DNA of 12,031 nt from Cytophagia bacterium (GTDB lineage: Bacteria; Bacteroidota; Bacteroidia; Cytophagales; Cyclobacteriaceae). Under the pieces are notes generated by a model. It saw only the letters and a program-made list of their open reading frames with translations. It was not told the origin of the DNA and searched no databases. The translations under genes and the position numbers were made by a program. This document shows positions 6,701-12,031 of the stretch, piece by piece (position 1 is the stretch's first letter; every line of letters starts with the position of its first letter). The stretch covers positions 1 through 12,031 of the forward strand of contig JABXIP010000137.1 in assembly GCA_013373005.1 (NCBI GenBank), read 5' to 3'.

Positions 6701-8861
6701 TAAATTCGCGCAAGTAGCTTGGAATCCCTACATCACTATGTGCCAATACATTGATAGCGCCTTTGTCTTTGGCCGCAATCCAGTTTTCTGCAAAGGCATT
6801 GTAATGGAAAATCTCACCTCCTCGGCACCCATTCACAATCAATACTGGATACCGACCTTTGTTGTCATATCCATTGGCCGGATCAGTGGCGTATCCTACA
6901 TCTATATCAGTGTAGTTGGTAGAAGAGTGACCAAAGAATGTGACAATACCGGTACCTCTATTGATCTCCTCAGAGATATTGATGTTCTGAACTGAGTTGT
7001 TATTGGTTTTTGAGAGATTGGTAACCGCAGCACCCAAATAGTCTTCAGAGGCAATCTGTTCAAACCCTTCAATGAATCCCCTAAATCGAAACAACTCTTC
7101 AGTTGTAAGACCTCCGCTTAGTTGGAGAATATTTTTTGACCAAGGCGAGTCTTTTATGGTAGCCTCTTTTTCAATCACTTTATCCAGGTAATTAGCCACC
7201 TGAGTTGGTGTAGTTACAGAAAGCCTTCCAACCGGGAAAGCCGGATAATGGTCTGTTCCATCAAGGCCTGTTGTATAAACCATATCGGAACCCGGAGCCC
7301 CCAATGTGGGCACCAGCTCCCTTGAAGCAATGGCCAGTGGGTCTGGAAGTCTCTGAGTTTTGTCATCAACCCTTCTCGATTTCCCAATTAGAAAAAGGTA
7401 CTCAGGACTCGCTTCATTATATGCCTTCCGGACAAATCGCTTAATAGCTAATGGAGTGTATTCACCATATCCAAACTCATTGTAAAGATCAGTTACATCA
7501 GCATAATGCACATTCCAAGCCCCACCATCTACTGACTTTCTATAGTCTACATAAGCCTGAATGGGATCGGCATATGAGCCATCAACCGCCTGCTTTAAGT
7601 AAGGGTGAGAAACAATAAAGAAATTGAAATTGCTGATATCATTAAACTTGAAGGTTACTGGCTCCACCTCGGCTATTACTACATTTGCCTGTGCCTTGAT
7701 GTATAGCTTTTTCTCTTCGCTCGAGCCGGAAATACCGGCAGCATAGTTGCCAGAAGTAGCCAAGCCGGAGATTAAAACCGGGTTTTTATAATCTGTAACA
7801 TCATACAAAGCCGGAGATGCTGGGGGATTAGAAATTACAAGTTGTCTGTTGCTCGCGTTGGGCTGAATGTAGAAGTATTTGTCATTGTTAAAAGCATCAA
7901 CTTCTCTCGGGTACCTTAATTTCATGTAACCAATGGACATATGATCTACCGGATACTCATCGAAGCCAACCGTTTCAACCCTAAAAACCAGTCGGCCATC
8001 AGCACTCACTCTATCCCAATTAAGTTGAAGGTTTTCTCGTGTTTCGAAATTGTTGAAAGAAAGTGTAAGGTCCTCAATCAATGGCTGAAGCCCTGCTTGA
8101 GACGGCCCTACGTAAGTATTAGCCCTATGAGCAGAGATATTATTGAACCCTATAATCTGGAAGGTCAGCTCTGGCACGGAAACACTCGGAAGCTGACCAG
8201 TTATTCCATCAAAAACAAAGTCTCTTTTATTGGTGCCGTTTGCTACATTGCTGGCTGTTTTGGTAATGACATTGCTCATGAACATCTGCCCAACATCATA
8301 AAAAGACCTCTTTACCTCACCGGTTGGGTTTCCTATAGGATAATACTGCCCAAAGCTGAAAACATCTGAGCGAACCTGTAAAATGGTCTCCTTATGGTAA
8401 GTAATGGTCTGAAGTCCGTTCGGACTGATATTCTCTTCCTGCATTCTTCTACCGGAGGTTTCTCCCACTGTGAGAAAGAAAGCCGTGGTATCAGAGAACA
8501 TATTATAATAGGTGTGAATCTGATCTTGAGGTCTGTAGAACAATTCCGTGTCTTGCGTGCCATCATTCTTCCGACCCCAGAACTCTATGTAATCACCCGA
8601 GTCGAAAGAAGCATCGTCCATACCTACAGTTCTGATCGCTACTTCTTCTCCTCTATGGAATAGCTGAATCTGAGATGGACTTACATTATTTATATCGAAC
8701 CCGGCATCTACTAAAGTCTGGTAGGTTATTCTATGGATATCGTCTTTACCAGTTTTAATTTTGAAATAGGACTGACCGTAGTTAATCCACTCGTTGCCTA
8801 TTTGTTGAGCAAAAGATGCCTGAACCACCAACAAAAAGAAAACCAACAGCCTATTTCTCAC
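3792..8861 (-). CDS. porU2: Type IX secretion system C25-family sortase-like protein (PorU2 type)
   Basis: The 1689-aa product has a signal peptide (1-18, cleavage after SFA). An N-terminal beta-rich region (about 20-400) precedes a Peptidase C25 (gingipain-like) domain at about 411-785, with putative catalytic His645 in TFFGHSS and Cys679 in LIVNGCRGG. A CARDB-like domain follows (about 805-898), then a long beta-sandwich region, a second CARDB-like domain (about 1337-1450), an Ig-like domain containing CEGC (C1505, C1508) and a FlgD-like C-terminal domain (about 1574-1689; YPNPF, EYAWDGRDEFGDVLANGTY). PorU cleaves the C-terminal signal of T9SS cargo and attaches it to the surface. This protein is longer than classical PorU and its cysteine context fits the PorU2 group. 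Translation starts at GTG (8859-8861), supported by AGGAGG at 8868-8873 inside the upstream gene, which it overlaps by 11 bp. It could instead be an exported C25 protease. Confidence 0.87.
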   Translation of the reverse strand: MRNRLLVFFLLVVQASFAQQIGNEWINYGQSYFKIKTGKDDIHRITYQTLVDAGFDINNVSPSQIQLFHRGEEVAIRTVGMDDASFDSGDYIEFWGRKNDGTQDTELFYRPQDQIHTYYNMFSDTTAFFLTVGETSGRRMQEENISPNGLQTITYHKETILQVRSDVFSFGQYYPIGNPTGEVKRSFYDVGQMFMSNVITKTASNVANGTNKRDFVFDGITGQLPSVSVPELTFQIIGFNNISAHRANTYVGPSQAGLQPLIEDLTLSFNNFETRENLQLNWDRVSADGRLVFRVETVGFDEYPVDHMSIGYMKLRYPREVDAFNNDKYFYIQPNASNRQLVISNPPASPALYDVTDYKNPVLISGLATSGNYAAGISGSSEEKKLYIKAQANVVIAEVEPVTFKFNDISNFNFFIVSHPYLKQAVDGSYADPIQAYVDYRKSVDGGAWNVHYADVTDLYNEFGYGEYTPLAIKRFVRKAYNEASPEYLFLIGKSRRVDDKTQRLPDPLAIASRELVPTLGAPGSDMVYTTGLDGTDHYPAFPVGRLSVTTPTQVANYLDKVIEKEATIKDSPWSKNILQLSGGLTTEELFRFRGFIEGFEQIASEDYLGAAVTNLSKTNNNSVQNINISEEINRGTGIVTFFGHSSTNYTDIDVGYATDPANGYDNKGRYPVLIVNGCRGGEIFHYNAFAENWIAAKDKGAINVLAHSDVGIPSYLREFTGVFYEVFTDTLWMTKSIGHIQQEAIRRHLQGFAMNETDYALVEQTNLQGDPSIAIFGHDKVDYIVREEDIKARSINNLPVTAASPFFNLAVVVNNAGRTTDRPVSVNVRRTLPDGTLIDLPEIQVPPVKNRDTVFYQISNQGLNAFGENLFEVFLDLDNDVEEGSEFNNSASATIFLGASGTFNTAPSNFATLDKQTVELVVQSANLKANDQNFVVEIDTVVTFDSPWKQSNNLTGKGLATWEVNLLPYTVNDTIQYYWRTIFENELLETPVPWVISTFTNIQNGVEGWAQTEFDQFRDLSLSSIAKNQSTKSWIFEGNETTINVVTYGNLHPLGGDPLEMTIEVNDQSLFSSATNGACAPESLNAIAFDKDSGRPYVVLRTPGVTFEEQDPLNCGRVPQVTNRFPDSNLISAIDDADSYIKNYMDEVGTGDFVLMFSIGQLNYGSWTDLTKSQFARVGIDFNELPNDAGDPLIIYGVKGATVGTSTIVKGIPVGAQTNASRTEISFQTSIFASTDSGSAISPVIGPVSQWGQLLKTIDDEPTEDELVFEVRGRKQDGTETTLFTLNNIDQLDLSSIDPQEYPFVRLFLSAADHVSATPPQFKNWSVSYQGVPEGVLTLQNDQNEQIELQDGEPFEAQFRFTNISAYDFQGQLNVNYSITNQTTSNVVAANVQIPPVAAGESVDFVVPIATQGQVGLNDFQIFVNPGDEQEQYYTNNVIRLDAFLNVKRDDVNPAMDVTFDGVYIVDGDMVSPTPTVDIELRDNNPYLFKTDTTGVEIFLGQICEGCTLERINFSDGFVNFTPATENENFKVQFQPEALADGEYMLQVNASDASGNRAGVAPYEITFEVVSESTITHFYPYPNPFSTSTRFVFTLTGSEIPDQIKIQIFTVSGKLVREITQDEIGPIRIGNNITEYAWDGRDEFGDVLANGTYIYRVQVKSNGQDLGHRGTAKDKAFNNDFGKIVIIR

Positions 8862-10023
8862 TCTTATCCTCCTTTTTAACTATCCTTCGCTTGTTTCTGG
8901 CGTAAATCCCAGGCAGTTTTTCCAACGAATAGAGTATGGAAAAAACATGTGAATATGGCGATTCAGCCACATTGCCAATATCTGTAAGCGCATAGTCTAT
9001 TGTAAAATCTTCCAACTTAAGGCCTACTCCAACATTAGGCTGAAAGGACCAAAATGTAGAGGTGCTTGGATTATCACCATAGCTAAAATCTTTTACCCTT
9101 TGAAAATTGCCAATCCCCATACGGAAGAAGAACTTATCTTCATAGTCGAACTCTGCGCCAATTTGTGGGTCAATTGAACTGAACTTCGATTTCACAAGCA
9201 CATTTCTTCTACCATCGAAAGTGAATACAATGTCTGCCGAAGTAAGTACATCGACCTTGTCAGTAATTTTGAAAGATCTGGAAGCACCAAAAATGGCTTT
9301 GGGTAAGGTAATTTCAGTTGAGTTACCCGGAATTTCATTATTCGTTTGATTGAAAATAGGCCTAAGCTGATCCTTATTAATGGTCCATGAATTGAAGGTG
9401 GTGGTAATATCGCGAAGCATTAGACCAAAATTCCAGGCATTGTAACGGTATTTGGCTGAAGCATCTAGACCAAAGCCCCAAGCATCGGCAAAGTCACCAA
9501 TTCTTCTTCTAATTATTTTGGCATTCACACCGAAGGTAAGTCCTCCACCTTCTACAAAAGGATCATCAGAAATAAAGCCCACACCACGAGCATAAGAAAA
9601 CACGATGGCTAAATCTGAAGAAGAAAAGAAGTTGATTCTGGAATAGTCTATCCTTCCCTGATCATCAAACAAAAGCCGGGTATCCGGTATATCATCAATC
9701 CCCAAACGAATGATACCTAAGCCTAAATGACTGTCTGAGTCTACCGCCATGGCAGCACCGATATAATCGTAGTTAGCCACTCCGGCAAAGTAAGCCGCAT
9801 GCTGAAAAGCAAACTGATAACGGTATTCAATATCGGTAAGGGCAGCCGGGTTCCAGTATATAGAGGTGACATCATCTGAAACTGAAGTCATTGCATTGGA
9901 CATGGCAAGAGACCTTGCCCCTACGCCTATTGCCAAAAACTCATTGCTATACTTTGGAGAAGACTGAGCTAAGACCTTAAAGGAAGATATAAATAGGAGG
10001 ATAAGTACCCCCCCCTTTAGCAT
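8851..10023 (-). CDS. PorV/PorQ-family outer-membrane protein of type IX secretion
   Basis: From the chosen ATG at 10023 the product is 390 aa, the usual length of PorV proteins. A signal peptide MLKGGVLILLFISSFKVLAQ is followed by EFLAIGVGARSLAMSNAMTS, the typical PorV/PorQ opening, then SIYWNPAAL, and alternating strands of a FadL-like 14-stranded barrel to the C-terminus. PorV shuttles T9SS cargo in the outer membrane and delivers it to PorU, which fits the co-transcribed PorU2-like gene that overlaps its end by 11 bp. In-frame ATGs at 10050 and 10119 exist; the last gives a 422-aa form with an implausible N-terminus and lies upstream of a good -7 box (10068-10075), so I reject it. A run of eight G falls in codons 3-6 of the chosen frame. 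Whether it is true PorV or a paralogue cannot be settled here. Confidence 0.88.
   Translation of the reverse strand: MLKGGVLILLFISSFKVLAQSSPKYSNEFLAIGVGARSLAMSNAMTSVSDDVTSIYWNPAALTDIEYRYQFAFQHAAYFAGVANYDYIGAAMAVDSDSHLGLGIIRLGIDDIPDTRLLFDDQGRIDYSRINFFSSSDLAIVFSYARGVGFISDDPFVEGGGLTFGVNAKIIRRRIGDFADAWGFGLDASAKYRYNAWNFGLMLRDITTTFNSWTINKDQLRPIFNQTNNEIPGNSTEITLPKAIFGASRSFKITDKVDVLTSADIVFTFDGRRNVLVKSKFSSIDPQIGAEFDYEDKFFFRMGIGNFQRVKDFSYGDNPSTSTFWSFQPNVGVGLKLEDFTIDYALTDIGNVAESPYSHVFSILYSLEKLPGIYARNKRRIVKKEDKSEK
8868..8873 (-). promoter_or_regulatory. Strong Shine-Dalgarno site deciding the GTG start of porU2
   Basis: AGGAGG on the minus strand lies 6 nt before the GTG at 8859-8861, within the last codons of the upstream PorV-like gene. 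Such a canonical site is uncommon in this phylum and supports the non-ATG start. Confidence 0.75.
10008..10015 (-). repeat. Homopolymeric G8 tract in the PorV-like signal-peptide codons
   Basis: Eight C on the plus strand are eight G in the coding strand, spanning the AAG-GGG-GGG-GTA codons after the start. A one-base slip would frameshift the gene within its first six codons. Confidence 0.7.
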
Positions 10024-10067
10024 GTAAATCGCAATGTGCTTCACGCTCATGTCTAAGTACAACAACC

Positions 10068-10075
10068 CAAAAATA
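10068..10075 (-). promoter_or_regulatory. -7 box of the PorV-PorU2 operon promoter
   Basis: TATTTTTG on the minus strand matches TAnnTTTG exactly. Transcription would start near 10062, leaving a leader of about 39 nt to the ATG at 10023 or 12 nt to the one at 10050. No convincing -33 TTG is found at the right distance. Confidence 0.45.
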
Positions 10076-10210
10076 ATTATACCTACTGGAAATGCAGCAT
10101 TTTTAACATTCAACATCAAGAAAGATTTTTTATTATTAAAATCCTCATTTTCTGAATCTTAAAGCCACTTTTTTACTACCCACACACAACAAGGTAATAT
10201 TTTTTATATA

Positions 10211-10231
10211 GTACTATGTAACACATAGTAC
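10211..10231. promoter_or_regulatory. Perfect palindromic operator, probably for PadR
   Basis: GTACTATGT (10211-10219) and ACATAGTAC (10223-10231) are exact inverted repeats around AAC. PadR-family operators typically contain ATGT and ACAT half-sites, as here. The site ends 9 bases before the -7 box and covers the expected -33 position, so binding would block the promoter. It lies 40 bp from the padR start, which suggests autorepression. Confidence 0.75.
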
Positions 10232-10240
10232 CTTCTTTCG

Positions 10241-10248
10241 TATATTTG
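10241..10248 (+). promoter_or_regulatory. -7 box of the padR-pspC promoter
   Basis: TATATTTG is an exact TAnnTTTG match. It predicts a start near 10255 and a leader of about 17 nt to the ATG at 10272. No TTG is present at the -33 position, which is occupied by the operator. Confidence 0.6.
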
Positions 10249-10271
10249 CACAAGGTCTAAAACTTATATAG

Positions 10272-10607
10272 ATGAATTTGGAGAATACACAGGTGCAAAT
10301 GCGGAAGGGAATTTTAGAATTCTGCATACTGCACATCATTTCGCGAGGCGAGGTCTACGCTTCCGACATGCTTGAAGAGCTAACTTCTGCCAAAATTATG
10401 GTCGTGGAAGGCACACTTTATCCATTGCTCACCAGGTTGCGTAAAGCCGGATTGGTGGAATACAAATGGGTAGAATCCAATTCGGGTCCTCCCCGAAAGT
10501 ACTACACAATCACATCTCTGGGTCAGGAATTTGTCGACAGTCTGGACAACACCTGGCAAGAACTGGTCAACTCAACCTCACAAATCATCACAAAAAAATC
10601 GAAGTAA
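10272..10607 (+). CDS. PadR-family transcriptional repressor
   Basis: The 111-aa product is a small PadR regulator (subfamily s1 size): an N-terminal winged helix with MRKGILEFCILHIIS (10-24), GEVYASDMLEEL (26-37), VVEGTLYPLLTRLRKAGLVEYKW (44-66) and the wing SGPPRKYYTITSLG (71-84), followed by a short C-terminal dimerisation helix. PadR proteins bind palindromic ATGT/ACAT operators and are released by small hydrophobic ligands or other signals; the ligand here is unknown. A perfect palindrome lies just upstream (10211-10231), so it probably represses its own operon. The stop TAA at 10605-10607 overlaps a possible ATG of the PspC gene. PadR-PspC pairs are common in Bacteroidota. Confidence 0.95.
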   Translation: MNLENTQVQMRKGILEFCILHIISRGEVYASDMLEELTSAKIMVVEGTLYPLLTRLRKAGLVEYKWVESNSGPPRKYYTITSLGQEFVDSLDNTWQELVNSTSQIITKKSK

Positions 10608-10612
10608 TGGTC

Positions 10613-12031
10613 ATGAAAAAGAACATAAGTATCAATATAAGTGGCATCATTTTCCACATTGAAGAAGATGGGTACAAGAAACTCAAAGACTATCTGGATT
10701 CTATCAATAAGTATTTCAGCAGCTATGACGACAGCGAAGAGATTATCGCTGACATTGAAAGCCGCATAGCGGAAATCTTCCTTGAAAAACTTGATGAAGA
10801 AGGTAAGCAAGTCATTTCTAATGCCGACATCGATTTACTCATCAGCACTATGGGTAAGATTTCTGACTTCGAAGCCATGGAAGAAGAAGCTGGCTTTACC
10901 CCTGCCGGTGAGCCAAAAGAGCCAAAATCAGAAAGTAGGTCTACCAATAATAGTGAGAACACGAGCTATGAAAAGAGAAGGCTATACAGAGACCTCAATA
11001 ACCAAATTGTTGGAGGGGTATCTTCTGGTTTAGCCAACTACTTCAATGCCGACCCTATTTGGTTCAGAATTGGTTTCCTATTGTTACTTGGAACAGGCTT
11101 TGGCTTACTAGGCTACATTATCTTATGGATAGTAACTCCGGGTTCTAATGACCTGAAGGAAGATGATAGCATTAAGAAATTCTACCGCGACCCTGACGAC
11201 AGAGTCTTGGGTGGGGTGGCTTCCGGTTTGGCCAATTACTTCCGGACAGACGCCATTGTATTCCGGATACTCTTCATCGTATTAATCTTCGGTGGAGTAG
11301 GAATCATTGCTTATATAGTCCTGTGGATCATCGGTCCACAGGCTAAATCTCTTACAGATAAAATGCAGATGAAAGGTGAGAAAGTAACCCTTTCTAACAT
11401 TGATTCTAATATTAAGAGAAGCAAGGAAGAAGATCTGAATCCAAAGGGAGAAGGTGCTTTCACCAAAATCTTGTTATTCCCATTCCGTTTGATCGGAAGA
11501 ATTTTCAGAGCCTTGGGCAGTGCTTTAACACCTCTTTTGCTCTTTATTGCTGCGGCATTCAGAATCTTTATCGGAGCCATTATCTCATTAATAGGTATCT
11601 CGGTAATGTTCTCTTTACTGGTAACTGCAGGAGTATTACTAGGCCTGCACGATGGTGACTGGTTCTATTGGAGCGACACTGACTTCCCTATTCATATATT
11701 CTACAACACAGTACCTGAAATAGGAATCTTATTTGCCTTTGCGGCCATATTCATTCCTTTCTTGTATGTATTCATAGCTGGTATTACCATCATTGCCAAG
11801 CGCAAGGTAATGAGCAGCTCAGTGGGCTGGAGCATTTTGGGCATCTGGATGATCTCTGTTTTGGGAACTTTTGCTACAGTGCCGAATGTAGTTCGAGACT
11901 TTAGAGATGAAGGCTACAATGATGTTTCTGAAACATTCACCATGAATGCCGACACCGTTACGCTCTCAATAAGAGATTATGATGCGGACTTCAATGGTAG
12001 CATGAGGTATAGCCGCAGAAACAGAAGAAAC
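10613..12031 (+). CDS. Membrane protein with two tandem PspC domains (3' end cut by window edge)
   Basis: The frame is open from the padR stop to the right edge, giving 473 residues from the ATG at 10613. MKKNISINISGIIFHIEEDGY matches the usual family start; an in-frame ATG two codons earlier (10607, overlapping the padR TAA) is also possible. Residues 1-90 form a soluble cytoplasmic domain. Two PspC domains follow, about 123-176 (RRLYRDLNNQIVGGVSSGLANYF.. LGYIILWIVTP) and 189-242 (FYRDPDDRVLGGVASGLANYF.. IAYIVLWIIGP), evidently a tandem duplication. Further membrane segments are at about 305-345, 369-395 and 405-423, with a hydrophilic region afterwards. PspC is an inner-membrane component of the phage-shock response. 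Here it is probably under PadR control; its role in this phylum is not established. Confidence 0.92.
   Translation, partial: MKKNISINISGIIFHIEEDGYKKLKDYLDSINKYFSSYDDSEEIIADIESRIAEIFLEKLDEEGKQVISNADIDLLISTMGKISDFEAMEEEAGFTPAGEPKEPKSESRSTNNSENTSYEKRRLYRDLNNQIVGGVSSGLANYFNADPIWFRIGFLLLLGTGFGLLGYIILWIVTPGSNDLKEDDSIKKFYRDPDDRVLGGVASGLANYFRTDAIVFRILFIVLIFGGVGIIAYIVLWIIGPQAKSLTDKMQMKGEKVTLSNIDSNIKRSKEEDLNPKGEGAFTKILLFPFRLIGRIFRALGSALTPLLLFIAAAFRIFIGAIISLIGISVMFSLLVTAGVLLGLHDGDWFYWSDTDFPIHIFYNTVPEIGILFAFAAIFIPFLYVFIAGITIIAKRKVMSSSVGWSILGIWMISVLGTFATVPNVVRDFRDEGYNDVSETFTMNADTVTLSIRDYDADFNGSMRYSRRNRRN

Noticed and set aside
4162..8663. Many plus-strand open frames of 60-140 aa opposite porU2
   Set aside because: They are shadows of the long minus-strand gene, with no promoters or start sites and no family-like sequence.
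10024..10119. N-terminal extension of the PorV-like gene to an ATG at 10119
   Set aside because: It would put 32 hydrophobic residues before a complete signal peptide, and an exact -7 promoter box lies inside the extension.
10523..11580. Open frames of 79-95 aa on either strand over padR and the PspC gene
   Set aside because: They overlap the coding frame of the PspC gene, which is open throughout and shows clear PspC domains.

Overview
The window looks like a chromosomal segment of a Bacteroidota bacterium, most likely Cytophagales (Roseivirga/Fulvivirga-like; this is inference). The evidence is type IX secretion (T9SS) genes, Bacteroidota-type promoters with a TAnnTTTG -7 box, few Shine-Dalgarno sites, TAATG stop/start junctions, and a PadR-PspC pair typical of the phylum. 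Base composition is moderate, with one clearly more AT-rich gene (2051-3274).

Layout. (1) 1-521, minus: N-terminal part of a PhoH-like P-loop ATPase that runs off the left edge, probably starting at TTG. (2) 543-1644, plus: a recognisable promoter, a SAM hydroxide adenosyltransferase-family (DUF62) gene, and a 97-aa antibiotic-biosynthesis-monooxygenase-fold (ABM) gene coupled by a TAATG overlap. (3) 1662-1953: a nested inverted-repeat element, a promoter, tRNA-Leu(CAA) and a strong hairpin terminator. (4) 2017-3455: an AT-rich single gene on the minus strand whose product ends in a HEPN-like domain with an R-x4-H motif. It is bounded by imperfect direct repeats that resemble the T-arm of the tRNA-Leu, and is followed by an apparently orphan plus-strand terminator. 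This is the most accessory-looking part of the window. (5) 3464-3780: a non-coding block packed with small hairpins and repeats. (6) 3792-10023, minus: a two-gene T9SS operon, an outer-membrane PorV/PorQ-family protein followed by a 1689-aa C25-peptidase sortase-like protein (PorU2 type). An 8-G homopolymer lies in the signal-peptide codons of the first gene. (7) 10211-12031, plus: a perfect palindromic operator, a PadR repressor gene and a TAATG-linked or near-adjacent gene for a membrane protein with two tandem PspC domains, cut by the right edge.

How the parts work together. The PorV-like barrel and PorU2-like protease fit the attachment step of T9SS cargo export: the barrel carries substrates to a cell-surface sortase that removes the C-terminal signal and links the cargo to the surface. 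PadR probably represses its own promoter and the PspC gene through the palindrome, giving an envelope-stress-type switch. The HEPN-like gene beside tRNA-Leu is a plausible stand-alone defence or RNA-cleavage gene, but this is inferred from one motif, its composition and its setting.
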